Assembly (NCBI GenBank): GCA_013399015.1 | Contig: VWZX01010570.1 | Coordinates: 372,001 to 436,000, forward strand | Source: Galbula dea | Taxonomy: Eukaryota; Chordata; Aves; Piciformes; Galbulidae | Direction of reading: 5' to 3' | Length of the DNA: 64,000 nucleotides | Shown: positions 24,501 through 38,700 of the stretch, in pieces | How positions within the stretch are numbered: the stretch's first letter is position 1 | Layout: each line of letters starts with the position of its first letter | Notes under the pieces: generated by a model | What the model was told of the DNA's origin: nothing | Seen by the model: the letters and a program-made list of their open reading frames with translations, nothing else | Database searches by the model: none | Translations under genes and position numbers: made by a program

Positions 24501-27144
24501 AAATAAATAGCATCTTATTAAACAGTGAAAGTGCTAACATACCCTCTCAAAAGTAACTGGAGAAAGCTCAAATGCTAAAGTCATAGTTGTGCAATTTAAC
24601 ATTGACCCTGGACAGCTTGTGTGTTTCCAGAGTCACACCTTATAATGTAAGGGAGTTTCTCCATTCTTGCAAGCAAGTTAATCTGTGTTTGTTTAAGGGA
24701 ATCTTAGACTATGAAAGGTACTTACCTTTTAAGTAAAGATAGATCTTTCACATTTTTCTTAAAGGATACCTTACTTTGTACTAACATTAACACAGCTTGA
24801 ATTGTTATCCCTTTTTCCATACCCACCTTGCTACACTATGTACAACAGATCAGTAATTTGTCTTTTGGATTGAATTTTCTGTGTTGTTTCTCTCTGTGCA
24901 GGTTTTTCTGCTGATTAGGAAAGGAAATGAGAATATTCTTCCTCTGAAAAAAAATGCAAAATACCTACTGTTATTTTGAGAAGCATTGGTGATCATTTAT
25001 AGCTTCATGTCTGAAGATGAAATGAGGCTTAAACAACAAGGACAGAAATAGTGGAGTGTTAGCTTACTAAAAATGTTTGTCTGATATTCTTCCCAACAGT
25101 TCTGTGAATTGCCTTGGGATCTAGATGGTGTTCCTATTCTAGGAACTTGCATCAGTGCTTCACTGAACATAGATATCTTAGTCTAATGTAAAAAGCTCGT
25201 GGTTTTACAGAACTGCAAATTTTGACCCAAATGTGTTTGGATTCTTAAATCAGTTTTCTGAAAATGACTGGGGCATGTTCTTATGTTAGGACTAACTACA
25301 TTTAGATCAACCTAGTGGGAGAGCATAGGATAATAGATCAAACTACTGCAGTACCTACAGTAAAGATACTGAATCCCATAGCAACCTCCTGCGTTGTAAA
25401 AAGAGTTAAATTGATGAATGCTAAACTTTCAAATTACAGTTCTGGAAAAGTATATAAGTTTTGTAATGTTCCAGCTATGTATAAATGGTTTCTTATATTA
25501 AGATGTATATTGCAGTGGTTTATGTGTAACAATGAGTGGAAATAAATAAATTTAGAGGGGAACAACCTTCAAGTTGGCAAGTTGACTTGACAGGCCTGTG
25601 GTTTTTAAGGATGGCTGATGCTGTCAAAAGTGTTTGGACTTAGGGTGAAGGGTAGCCAAGCCAAGCCGAAGTATTGTAGAGAAAAAACGGTCAGCTTCCA
25701 GAATAAATACACAGGATACTTAACCCAGTGAACTGTAGGTGCTCAGTCTAGGATGTGAAAGCTGCATTAAGGAAAAAAATCTCTGTTCACCTAATGAGGG
25801 TATATAAAACCTCTTCTAGTCCCTGGTGAGTGTTTGTGGTAGGTTTGTAAAAGATTCAAGAAATTTGTCGTACAGTGAAAACACTAACTCAGCCTTGACC
25901 TGTCACTGTGTGAGTAGGCATTGCTATAAAACCAAAGGATTTACTTGTTTCTGATGAGAGGGGGATCAGATTCCTTGAAAAAATAAGTTTTCTTTTTAAA
26001 TACATGCTTGGGAAGAAAAAGACAGGGACCTTCAGTAGAAAATACAGGAATTTGTTACTAGCTGTTCTCTAAAGTTATCAAGATAAATTGGGCTTCATTT
26101 CAGCACCCAGTGAACTGTGCAGTTACAGGATGTGCCTGGTCACTGTCAGTATTAATTTCAGGTCTGTACTGAAACTTTTCCAAGAATTTAGGGAACAAGC
26201 CAGCAAGCAGCAATACTGCTGCCATATGGGAGGGCTTTGAATAGAGTCCAGCAGAGCCCAAGGTGAGGAATGCAGCATTTTAACAGATGGCAAGTTCTTG
26301 ACACCCAGATTCTGTGAGCTTGTTGAACCTTCAGTTTAGGAAAGAGCAGTCCAGCCCAGCACCCTTAAGGCACTGCTATCCATTGAGTCAGTGTGTTCCA
26401 GTTTGGGACTATCTCTTCATCTAAACTCGAGCACTTTCTTCTCTTGCAGTCATGTACTCATGGATAGTGGAATGTACATAGAAAATATATTGGTTTTTAT
26501 CTTGAGGGCCAGCTGATTTGATCTGGCTGCCATTACTCTGTAGACATGTTGGATAGGATGTTGTTGTAATTTAAAGAGTTTGAGATTAAAATGCCCATGT
26601 CTGAATTTAAATATACTTAATGCAATGGGATGAAAAAATTATGGGGCAGAGGAGTGAATATTCAAGGATAGCAGGAGTTGTCCTATATTGGCTGAGTGAG
26701 ATCTAGAGTTTTCTGCAGCTCTGGCTGTCCCTGTTCTTATCACGGGAGTAACATCTGTCTATCTATTTAGGTTATTTATGGTGCTTGTCTTGGTGATAGT
26801 TAGGTTTGTGTCTGCTGTAACCATTTAGACAAGGTTTTCCCAGGGATCTCTGCTGGCAAGTGGCTGGCTTTCTGCTTTTGGAATACGTTGGAAGAAAGCT
26901 CTTTCAGAAGCATCCCTTCCTGCCCTTCAGGTGATTGCAGTGGCTTGATGTTGTGAGCAGCTCAGTCAGCTGGGCTGTATTTTCCCCATGATCTAAGTGG
27001 ACTGCATTTTCTTTTGAAAGCAGTTAGTTCACAGTTGTTTTGGGCAAAGGCTCTTCTGTTGTGAGCTAAATGATACTGTTATTTTCATAGTAGTGGCAAA
27101 GCACAGAGTTAAGAGCAAAGACTTAAAAGTTTTACAGCTTTCTC
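21561..27144. other. Intergenic, AT-rich, no gene recognised
   Basis: 5.6 kb after LEO1 with no exon, repeat copy or RNA gene that I recognise. Isolated AATAAA motifs lie at about 22596, 24500 and 25540. The open frame 25315-25545 has no recognisable domain. Confidence 0.6.
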
Positions 27145-28060
27145 CTCTCCAAGCTGAACAATCCTAACTGTCTCAGCCTGTCCTCATAGGGGAGGTCCTT
27201 CAGCCTTTTGCTAATCTTCATGGCCCTCCTCTGGACCCACTCTAAAAGGTCCATATGTTTCTTTTGCTGAGGACCCCAGAACTGGATGCAGTACTCCAGG
27301 TGGGGTCTCACGACAGCAGAGTCCTGACCTGCTGGTCATTCCTCTCCTGATGCAGCCCATAATACGTTTGGCTTTCTGGGCTGCAAGTGTGCATTGCTGG
27401 CTCATATCCAGCTTTTCATCCACCATGACCCCCCTGTCCTTCTCCGTGGGACCACTCTCAATGATTTCATCTCCCAGACTGTACTCATGCCTAGGATTGC
27501 CCTGTCCCAAGTGCAGGACCTTACACTTGGACTTGTTGAACCTCATACAGTTCTCATGGGCTCATTTTTCAAGTTTGTCCAAGTCCTTCTGGATGGCATC
27601 CTGTCCTTCCAGTGTATCAACTGCATCACTCAGCTTCATGTCATCTGCAAACTTGCTGAGGGTGCACTTGATCCCACTGTCAATGTCATTGATAAAGATG
27701 TTGAAGAGCACAGGTCCCAAGACAGAGAGTATCTGAAGTTCTCTGAAGGACACCACTCACCACCAGTCTCCACCCAGACATAGAGCCATTGACTGCAACT
27801 CTCTGGCCACATCCATTCAGCCAATTACTTATCCATCTCATGGTCCACCCTTCAAATCCATATCTCTCCAATTTAGAGATAAGGATGTCATGTGGAACCT
27901 TGTCAAAGGCCTTACAAAAATCTAGGTAGACCACATCAGTTGGCCTTCCCTCATTGACTGTTGCAGTCACTGCATCATAGAAGGCCACCAGATTGGTCAG
28001 GCACAATTTTTCCATAGTGAATCCATGCTGGCTTTCTAGCATCACCTCTTTATATTACTA
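27145..28060 (-). mobile_element. CR1 LINE internal fragment with reverse-transcriptase remnants
   Basis: On the - strand it encodes CR1 ORF2 pieces in order: LDFCKAFDKVPHDILISKLE, a frame break near 27725-27745, GPVLFNIFINDI, FADDMKLSD (reverse-transcriptase catalytic motif), then after an in-frame stop near 27562 KCKVLHLGQGNP and QQCTLAAQKAKRIMGCIRR. It is dead. It stops at about 27145 without the rest of ORF2 and without a CR1 3' UTR. Confidence 0.92.
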
Positions 28061-31000
28061 GATGCTGGGGAAAACTAAATCTGTAAATGCTGCACTGCCA
28101 GTTTTGAAGTCTTGAGTCACATTGTAATTTGACACTTTCCTGGACCTCAAGGCTACCATTTTCCTTAGTTATTTACTCCTGTATTTTATAAAGTTTTAGG
28201 ACAACTTTCCCTTCAGTTAGTCAGCAGAGTTTCTGAGTAAGCAGGATTATGTGAGTGTTTTCAAGTCATTTAAATGTCCTTAATACATGTGACAATGACA
28301 TTTGTTAAAGGCAGTCCTGGATTTACATCATGTGAGAGATATAAATGTGTAATACATTGTGATTGCAGTACGCTCATCAGAAATACTTACACCTCTACAT
28401 AAATCACATTGCTGTTTAGAGGAGCATTTTAAAATCTGATTTCTGTTTCTGAACTTATTTGCAAGGAATCCACAGCAGATAACTAAAAAAAGCTGGCCAG
28501 TTGTCAATAGGCTTATGTTGGATATGCAGAAGAGCTAATTACTACTGTTAAGAATTGAGCCTGCTAATTGGAGAAGGTTGAGAATGCTGACCTGGATGCT
28601 TGGGACAGTTCAGTTTTGTATGTAGTGCTGGATATGACAGTTTCATCTGAAATACACTTGGCTGCATAGAAAGAGCAATTACCAGGTAAGCTGGAAGAAA
28701 CCTTTTTAAAGGGAAGAAATTGTTTTGAGACGTGTTTCGTAAACTCATTTTGAGCCTATCTTTATCCTCTTTTCTTTTGCCTTCCTTTCACAATGTCTTG
28801 TTAAATCTCTTCTAGGCCAAACAGGTTTTGTTGTTACACAACATCATCCAAGTTGCACTGGTTGATCAGCTACTATTGCTGGGGAGCTAGAAATGATAGC
28901 TCAAGATTTTCAACACAGTTAAGAAAACAAGGTGTCACAACTGAGTTGGGTATCTCTGAAGTCATAAAAGTCAGATACATTGCATCTGGGGTGGAACTCT
29001 GAGCAAATATGCATTTTTGTCAGCAGACTGTGATTGTAAAATTTAAAAAGACTATACAGCTTTCCAGAGTTATTAGAGAATTTAGGTAAATTTGGTTTTT
29101 TGAAGGCCTTTGATCTTGAAGGGGTATGGCTTTTAGATGTTTCTTAAGTCGGGTTGCCTAGGTGTTTCAAAAACCTGAAAGCTTTAAAATTAAAGGAAGC
29201 CTGAAATAGATGGAATAGATGGGGGAAGAAAAGCTGTTGGTTTGGAAGCAGAGAAATGGCAGAACTTGTAGCAGTGGTTTGATCTAGGGGAGTGGCTTTG
29301 TGGGATGAAGCTGTGGCTGTCTGAATCTGCAGTGCTTTCAGTTACTGTGCTTATCTGTGGGAAGCCACCTCCACTGAGGCAGAGCTGTGCAGGACCACGC
29401 AAAGGAAATGCACAGAAGGCATAGGTAACGAAGGCAAGAGTCGTTTTGTGGCGCAAGTTGTATCTTGGCCTTGTACACAAGAGTTTGTTGCAGCAGTTTG
29501 AGAGAGGCAGAACGTTTTTTCTCACTCTTTGGGAAGTGTGGTAATTAAGGAAGAGTGGGCTCACAAACGAAAAAAGCCAAGCATGCTCTGTCTTTCTTTA
29601 AACACACTAATTACAAGCACACAAGTTGTCTGCCAGAAGGATGTGTTTTCAGGACATGATTCCAGATGGTTCTTTCTAAACCATATAAATATATGTATTT
29701 TAAAACTGGTAATAAAGAAGACTGTAAAATAAACTGAAAACTTGCATTAAAACAAAACCAAAACCCCCCACATTTAGAACACCAATGCAATTTAAGCTGA
29801 GAAATTATTTGGATCCAACAACAAAAACCTGTGATACTCGACATATATACACAGGCATGGATTCTGTGCCATTGCACTCCTCTGATTCAAGCTGTGCATC
29901 ACCACCACGTGCTCAGTGTGCTGGGGTGCAAAGCAGCCTAACCCCAGCAGAGCCATGCAGCAGGCTCCTCATGCCCCACCATCCTGTGCAGACCTGCCAC
30001 GTGCGTGTTTGTCTTTCCATCTTAACAGCTGAGCTTTCCTGGTCCGTTGCTCTTGCAAGGCAGGGCTGCACTTTTCTACTGTGAAATGTTTGGCTGTTGC
30101 CTAAGTTATGGTCTGTTAAGTGTTTCTCACACAAGGTGTGATTTTTATTCTGCTCCAAGATTGTCAGTTCATGAGAAGGATCCTGTGAGTGTGTGGCTCT
30201 TGATAGTGTTGCTATTTAGCCTGTGTTTGAAGCCTTTGAGTCTCAGGTTGAGTTTAGGGCCACGGTGTGATGTGGCAGGGGAGGACCAGCTGAAGGGCCT
30301 GGTGTTTGGTGGATGGGAGCTTAGCTTACAAATCCTATAAAGAGTTTACTTAAATGTTTACAAAGCAGGAATACATTAGCTGAGATGTAGGGTAGCAAAT
30401 ATGTAAAGCCAAAATTCTGCAGTATGGGATACTGAGTGCTTTGGTTCTTGGGTTGCTCAACATGAAACACCAGTTGTTTTTAGGTTCATAGAAAAATAGA
30501 TTTGGATGTGGACATCCATGCTCTGAGGCAGGGTAAACTTGATGTAAGCCTTCCTGACAGATTTTAACCTGTGAATTCCCAATGAGGATTGTGCTGCTTA
30601 GCTGTGTCCAGTTTTCTAAAGGTTTTTTGAATCTTAGCTCACCTTTTTCTACAGCTTCCACCAGTACATTTTCTGCTCTTAGTAGACAAGGACAAGCTGC
30701 AATTTTCATAGCTACTTTTGAGGGTTTTTCCTGAACATGGTGGGGTGTCTCCTATTAACTTATGGACCACTGAGCTCTTGCCAGCACCCATTTGCTTAGA
30801 CTTGTAGATGATTCCTGCTTCTGGAAAGAAAAACTGGGTCTTAAGGCCTTACAACTTAAAGGTATGTAGTCTGTCTATATATGGGGAGTCTGTTTTGTGA
30901 AGATGAAGCAAGGCTGCACTTTGCGTGAGGTCATTGGGAGGTGACAGGTGAAATATCTTTGTGCTTTGGTGTGACCCTTGATAATGCATTGGCAGAGCTT

Positions 31001-33018
31001 TGATGTGAAAAGCTTAGATTGCTGCTTGGGGCCAGCTGTAACTGGTCCATGTCGCTGTTCATCAGTTTTAGGATTTTGGAAGGGAACAGGGCAGATTAGG
31101 AGTGAGCAGCACACACAATTCTTGTCTTTGGGCAGCTTTTTGGTTCTTGTGACTGGTTTCCATAGCAGGAAAATACGTAGCTTTGGATAAACCTGTTATG
31201 TGTGACTTCGTTGTTGTGCTCTGAAGTGGTTCCTATATTTAACAGCAGTGTAAAATCTGCTATTGCCAGATAGCAAGTGGGTGTTATGCTAGTGTGTTTG
31301 TGCAGATAGGAGCTGCTCTGGCAGCTGAAGGGCAGCTGGCACCTTTCCTGCCTCGTCATGCACGCTGGCACACTCTCTGCTGCCCGGTGAACTGATTCAC
31401 TGCTCCAAAATAGTGTGCTGGACCAAGGTGTTCTTGTGAACCCTGCTGGCATCTCAGCATGATCAAGGGTAGAAAATGAGATTGCCTTCTGCATGGAACT
31501 GGTAGTTAGGAGGTTGTGTATTATTAATGCCAAATATGACAGGAATTTGTATTTCCAGCTGAAGATCCCAGTGTATGCAAGTTAAGCAGTGATTTTTTTT
31601 TTTTTGCTGCCAGATCTACCAAGGTGATCCCACGGGTGTATTTTTGCATGGAATATGGCTTGTGTACCATGCATGCTCCTCCACTAGCAAAAGAAGTGTC
31701 ATAATCCCAGTGCTGATCAAATTAAAATCTGTCAACTCTGTACACCAAGCTGTTTCACAGCTGCCATTTGGAGAAGGGTGGTATCAGGGAAGGGTTTTGG
31801 AGTTTGTAGGAGTGAGGGATGTCCCTGGGGAATATTTGTAGTAAAAACCTGATAATTTCCTACCCAGCAAATCCCAGGTACTACTTTCTGAAGAGGAGGG
31901 GTAGCTCATATAAATTCTGTTCCTGTGTTGGATGTGGGCAGCCTGTTGCACCAGCTCTTTGAGCAGCCTCAGGAAGGTACCAGGGCAGTTGGACAGCCCA
32001 TCTTCTTGCTAGGGCACTTTCTGTGCTTCACTGCTGCATTCTTCTCCTTTGCTTTGGGACCTCTTAACTTCTCTACAAAAGTCAATAGTGTTGCCTTCTT
32101 TCTGCTTGCAGTAAATTCTGAGTAGAAGTGTGTATTTAACAATGGTTTTAATCTCTTTTTTTTAAAAAAAAAAAGTTGTCATGTTTGTCTCTGTTTGAAG
32201 AGCAGCTAAACACATTGTTTCTCTCTAACCTCCTTCCACTTCAGCCCTTTGAGATACAGAATTGCTCTATCCGTGGCTGCTTTTGGCTGATAATAGTTAA
32301 TCACTGCCTTTTGCAGAACAGCCTGCAGTGTATTTTCGTTCTCTTGCTCTTCTGCTGGCCTGTTCTGTTCTCTTTCATTTTGATTTATAGCTTTACACAT
32401 GGGTATGTTAATGGAAAAACCTTGAAGGGACAGATTGTGTATGCTCAGACAGCCACTTCAGGAAGAGTATGCATTTAGCTGCTTAAATTTCCATGTGTGT
32501 TCTGCATTATGGCTCAGTGGAGCAAGCAGGGTGTGCATTTAATTTAGTAAATGTCTTTCCTAACCTGTCACAGTGCTGCTTGTTTTTGCTAGAGCATATG
32601 CTCTGATGGGGTCTGTTGAATCAGCAAAAATAATGTTAGCCAGTAGAACTGATCAGATGCTCCAGAAATAGTTTATCACATAAATTATCCATTGACTGTT
32701 GCTGTTTCTTATCGTGTAATACACTTGACCACTTGGAGGTTGGTGTGCTCCTGTTCAGAACTTGCTGAGAGGGTATTCTGCTTCACTTACCTTTGGTGCA
32801 GGCTTCCTGTGCTCCTCATGGGCAGCACAGGCAGGGAGGTTAGCGCCTGGAAGATTTGCTAAAGGCTTTAAGTCCTCTTAAAACAATTCCCAGTTGGCGC
32901 CCTCAAGTTAGTGAAGCCATAGAGAGCCCCTGAGAGCTGCTAACTGTGTACGTTAAAGATGTGCCCATTCATTTTTGTCCACCAGTTGCACATTGCCACA
33001 GTTGTGCCAGTAGAAGAG
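28061..33018. other. Intergenic, no gene recognised
   Basis: About 5 kb. Holds an A/C-rich tract near 29748-29772 and a T15 run near 31591. Open frames up to 145 codons (31096-31533, -) show no motif or codon pattern that I trust. Confidence 0.55.
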
Positions 33019-33162
33019 ATCATTGCCCCATCTCTGGAAACATTTGAGGTCAGCCTGGACAGGGCTCTGAGCAACCTAGTTGAAGATGTCACTGCTTACT
33101 GCAGGTGGGTTGGACTAGATGACTCTTAAAGGTCCCTTCCAACACGAACCATTCTATGACTG
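33019..33162 (+). mobile_element. CR1 LINE 3' end, short
   Basis: Reads ctctggaaacatttgaggtc, gacagggctctgagcaacct, ggttggactagatgactctt, aaggtcccttccaac, ending cattctatgac. Only about 140 bp remain. Confidence 0.88.
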
Positions 33163-35647
33163 AACATGCACTGGGTGGTGACTTCAGGTAACCCAGCTGG
33201 CTATACCCAAATCTAGCCTTGCACAACCTCTGGGGCTGACAGAGTCATGGGAGTGGTAGGTAATCTGCAGAAGCCAATGGGTACACTTGGTGCGTGTTGC
33301 AGCAAAGGGTTGCACACAGCTCTTCCAGCACCAAACCAGTTTAATATGTCTCATGTGCTCCAGTACTTCATTCTTGCCCCCTGCCACAGCAGCTGTAGAA
33401 ATCAGGGAAATTTAGGTTCAAAAGTGTGTGACAGGTCTTTTTGTTTGGGTGAAGACGCTGTATGTCTCATGTTTTTCTATAGAAAGTTTGTTTGCTGTCT
33501 GATGTGACACATTCATATTTGTGTCAGGGCTTGTGGGATTTGGGGTTTGATTTGATTTATTTTCTGAGACAGATAAGTTATTCATTTAATACTTAGGTTA
33601 ATTATACAAGTATAAACCTATGATACTGATAAATGGATTATATATCAAATACTGGGGGCACTGTGTAGAGCTGCACTTCTGTTGTCTTCTACTTGTGATT
33701 GTTCCTGTCACCTGCCCAATTTAACATAATCTCCCCATGGGAGCAGCCTTTTCCTTTCTCCAGTGCTGAAGTCAGCTTGCTGTGAATATACAACATCAAA
33801 ACATCTTCTGATGCTGGTGGGTGGCTTGGGTGTTGGTCTTGGTAAGGGTAGGCACTGACAGGGACAGGTATGTTGGGAGTGGCAGAGAGACTCCCAAGAC
33901 TTTGGATTTTTTTCCAGAGTAAGCCTTGTTGAATTGCATTTGAAATAGTTGGCTTATCCCTCCTTTAGTAGTTGGCTGCTGGGCAGTGCTTTTACCCTGT
34001 GAACATCCATGGTGAAAATCTGTTTCCCTTTCAGAAACAAAAGATGATCAGGCCTGCAAATCTGTCTAGGATGATAACTTACCTGTGCATGGTCAATTTG
34101 CATTGCAGATGTGGTTTCCTCATGAGCCAGGGGCTGGAAGGCAAGCTGTTCTCCACAGGTATCCCACAGTCCCCACACCCATCCTTGCCTGTTGTGCACC
34201 ACCTTGTCGCTCAAGCACTACACCTTCTCAGAGCAACCTCTGCAGTATTTTAACCCCGAGCTTCTTGGGTTATTGAGTGGCCAAAGCAGCCAGTTAACCC
34301 CTGCTCCACCAGCCCAGCACTGTTCTTTCTAGGAGATGCCTACTAGTTGTTGTCTAGTGGAAATGTTAGTTTCTGCAGTATTTTAAATATGTCCACTCTT
34401 GCATCCTTTTGAAACAGCCATTAAGGAGATGTAGGTCCCCTTAGAACTGTGAAGAAAGGTTGTGGCAAGCAGAGAACATGAAGCCATGATCCTGGCCATG
34501 CTCCAACATGGAGTTGTTGATACACAGAGCTTAGGAGGCACCATCAATAGGTCTACCTTCCTTAATGCTGTTTTTTACCATGGTCACCTGTTTCACATGG
34601 AAGAAGAGGAGACTTCCCTTGAGGGGATCTGGAGTGCACTGTGGTCTGAAGGCTCTGCTTCACTGCCTGGCTTGTGGGGGGTGGGGGGCTCTTAGGGTGC
34701 TTGTGTACCTGGGGACCTGCCAAGCAGCCTCCTCCTCAGCCTGGTCAGTACTGCTGCCACTGTTGTGATGGTTCAGTGACAAGTTGTGGGGTGAAGGACA
34801 GGGCTGTTCTTGCAGTGGGATTGCGTGGGTGTAGTTTCAGAGTGCGGGCACTTTTTTGGCAACGTTCCCCACTCCACCCTTGGCTTCTTGCTCTGGCTTC
34901 TGGAACTGAGTGAACCTTCCTTCCTGGTGATGCAACTGTGTGTGAGACTCTGCACCAAGCAGGTCTACATTTTAAGTAAACACAAAACTGATTTTATCTT
35001 TCCTGCTTTTAATATTATTAATTTTAGGACTGATCTGTTCCTCAGTTAGTGAAGCCCTGTAAAAAGTTCTGTTGGAGACAGCCCAAGGTGCAATCTGGTG
35101 TGAGGTGAGAAAGAGATGTCACATGCTCTGCTGCCCAAGTGGGACAAACTCTACCTTGCTGCAAAACCAGGCAGGATTTTCATCTGGGTGATTGATCTTC
35201 CCAGGTTGGATGGACCTTGTGGTATGTAGAGGTAGACCTCACAGTGAGAGTTTCTGTGGCAGTTTGAATTCAGCAAATTGTTTGGAAAAGGAAGGATTTA
35301 AAAGTCACAAGGCAAGAGCTAAATGTCTCCTAATGTTACCTCTGTCCTGTAACCACCACTCATCATATGCCTCTTGGCTCTTAGTGGGGTGTGGGATTCA
35401 GGCCTGTGTAAGGAGAGCAAGGGGGAACTGCAGATTGTGAGATACCATTTCACATACCAAAATGTGTGTCAAGGTGCAGCTCAGTGTGCCATGTTTTCTT
35501 TAGTAACAAAACCTTTTGGCAAAACAAACCAGAGCCACTTGATGAAAGTATTACTGCTCCAGTGACCTGGGCTTTCCTTCACACTGCTTTCCTGATGGAC
35601 TTACCTGTGGGGCCATAGCATCAGTGGGAGTACTGAAATAATCAGAG

Positions 35648-35730
35648 GGTTGGGGGTTTTTTTTTGTTTTTTTGTTTGATTTTGTTTTGTTTGGTATTTG
35701 GTGTTTTATTGTGGGGTTTTTTTAATCTTT
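35648..35730. repeat. T/G low-complexity tract
   Basis: ttgggggtttttttttgttt, then runs of tttg and a second tggggttttttt. Similar tracts occur at 20700-20765, 47165-47201 and 50478-50515, with the opposite-strand form at 29748, 39541 and 48646. Confidence 0.7.
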
Positions 35731-38700
35731 TTAAAAAGAGGAAAATTTGTTCCTGAACTAAACTCCTTCATTTGTGAGCTGCATCATCCCACAGCATCAC
35801 AATAACATTGTAAAGCAGTAGAAGGTGTTACTGGCCTTGCAAGTGTGTGTCTGAGGAATGTCTCCACTCTGAAACGATGGGAGGAGAGGAGGCGCTGTAT
35901 TTTTGGCAGAGGTTCCTTTGTGTACTTACATTTTCTGCTCACAAATTGCCTGTAGTGGCCAAATCTGAATGATTCTGCTTGGTTTTTTGTTTCTCACTCC
36001 AGGCTGGTGGTGGCTCTGCAGTGATGCTCAGGGATGCAGATCTGAGGCTGTTCAAATATTGCTTACTTTCACTCCTTATCACAGACTTTTTTAATCTTTC
36101 CCCCTGCCAGTGAAGCAATGTTTAAACATTTGTCACATGGCAAGCATTCAAATTTAGGGCCAGTTTGTTATTAATAGCAGAGGAGACCATGCTGGACTGC
36201 CTCAGCATCCTCAGGGCAGTGGTACTAACTGCTGGTCATCCTACAGTTGGGAAAACCCCTCTAAAAGCCAGTCCATTAATGAGAGTGGTGGATGAGGCAG
36301 GTAAGCTGAGATAAGCACCATGATGGTTCTTAAGGGCTAGAGCTGATGCCCTTCTTCCTCAGGTGGATGTTTTGGAGCTGTTGTTGAACTCCTTGTGCAG
36401 TGCATTCTTGTACCACCCTGCAGTGCCAGGTCTCCCTCTCCGAAAGGAGCAGCATGTGTGCAGCAAGGGCAGTAGTCACAGCAGTGATTCTCCCCTGGTC
36501 TTGCAGGTTAACAACCTTTATGTTAAGATGGTTCAGCCAGTCCCAAAGGCTGCCTGAAATCCAACACGTGGAGTGGAGCAACATATTGTACCGGTAATCA
36601 ATGTGCTGTGGTGGGTTAAAACAGCTGCTTCCTCTGGGGCTGTTAGAGGAAGGACAGTGCTAGGAACCTGGACTACTTTCCCACAAACCTTTCTACTGCA
36701 CAGATGTGCCAGGCAGGCCAATGTGGAGGCTCCTAAGTGGAATTCATCATCTGTTGAGAAATCATGTCTGAGAATGGAGCTGCTTGCAAGACTGAAAGTT
36801 TACAGGGCAAGGTGTGAAGCACATAGGCAGACACCATTGTAGAACCAAATTCACACTCCAGAAGGTATGTTCTTATTCTGACTGGCAATTTACTTCCAAG
36901 ATGTTACTCTGACCAGGATTTTAGTTTTATTTTAGTAGCCGGATGAATGTCTTTCTCTCAGGAGAATGTACTGTACTAGGCAGAGAGGAGTTACTGTTCT
37001 GGAGTGATACAAATTTGGGCAGTGCCAGGTTTGTTGTTGTCATGGAAAAGGGTCTTATGTGGCATGAAAGTAAGGTGAAATCTACTGCTTTCTCCATCAT
37101 CAACTTCAGCAGTACATGCAGCATTCAGGAAGGACTGCAGGTCGTGGCATTGGTTCTGTGAGAAGCGGCGATGCTGCAAGGCCATACTGGGTAGGTTATA
37201 CACAGGCAACTTAACCCAGCAATAGAAAGGGGAAACTGTCTTGAACATGAGAAGGTCATGTTGTGTTGCTTCTCTGGTTTCCCAAGCTAAGGCACGCTCT
37301 GTGTCCCCAAAAAACCTAGGTAAAGCTAAAATTAAGTCAGTCAGATAAATATTTATAGTAGATATGTTAGAATATAATCCTCAAGGGGTCTGGTTGCTCT
37401 CTCTGTGCTCTGAAATGTACTAAAGGGGAAAGAATAGTACTATAAATATCAGCATGTTTAGCCTGGTCATTACTTTTGGGGTGTTTATGGTCATTCTCTA
37501 GGGACTAGAGCTGCAGCAGTTTAAAAACTAACAAGGAACTGAAAGACCAGGAGAGAGTGATCCCTTTGCAAACAATATTTTGATTGTGAGGCTTCAGTTA
37601 TGCAATGGTTCATCCTGACAATAGCAATCAGGTTTAAAGTCCTTCTATGTGTAAATCATGGCAGCAATGAGTGCAGTGTTTGGAGAGGCTGGCCAGACTA
37701 TTTTGTGGCAGATTTTGGAGAAGCTTCAGCCATCAGCTCTTTCCATTTGTTTGTGGTGGGTTTTTTAAATTGCTTTTTCCTTGCGTTATAAAACAGCAGT
37801 GCATGAGATTTTGGGGTGTCAGAAAAAATAATAAAACTTACTGTTATTTTTAAACTGTCATTTTTCCACACCAGTTTGTTTAGACATCTTCCAAAGTAGT
37901 TAATATATGTACACAGGTAAAGTTCAACTTTCTGTAGTAAAATAATTCCTTTGATTTGGTTTTGCTCTTCCGCTTTGTAGGAGCAAAACTCAGTGCACTG
38001 CTGAGTACGTGCTTCCGCTGGAAGAGGCTGCTCCAATTTCAGTAATGAAGTAGGTAGAGCTTGGAAGAATTACAAATAGCTTGCACAGAAAGTTAAAGGA
38101 CCTAACTTTCACAAGCCCATGATCCCCATCTTCTGTGGGAAGAACGTTGAGGTTAATTTGCTGCTCCTTTAACCAGGAAGTTTCTGGTATGTGAAAGTCT
38201 TGCTGGGAAGTGTTTAGTTTTTGATTGGATCCAGTGATCCCCTATGGAAGGGTGGCTGGCTCCCTGGGTGAGGAATGTGGGGGTGTGCTTCTGCCCTCCG
38301 GCACTAGCCTTTCTGCTAGTGTACTGGGAAGCAGTGCTGGAAGTACTGGAGTACTGATGTACACCAGAAGAGTTGGGCAGAACAGCGCTTGTTTTATTTT
38401 CCAAGGGGGAAGCCAGTATGCACAGAGCAGGGACTCTTTACCCATCCTCTTTCCTGTCTGGTATCTTGAGCCCATGTTATCTCCCCAATGTCATTTAGTG
38501 TGTACCTGTTAGACATTAGCAACCTTGCCACTTTAAATCTTGTCTCTCTATAGTTAAATCTGAAATTAATTTTCTGCAGTAAAATGGTGCAACAGTTCTG
38601 GATAAGCATCTATTGTTTATCCTACACATGACACCAAAACTGAAATAAATCTGTCTGGGTGGACAACACATTGTGTTTTACTCTAAGTGGGCGTTACATG

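Noticed and set aside
27350..27783. + strand open frames of 128-129 codons
   Set aside because: Opposite strand of the CR1 ORF2 fragment.
34462..34695. 77-codon frame starting at a GTG
   Set aside because: No ATG at the start, no motif, ends in low-complexity Gly/Trp codons.
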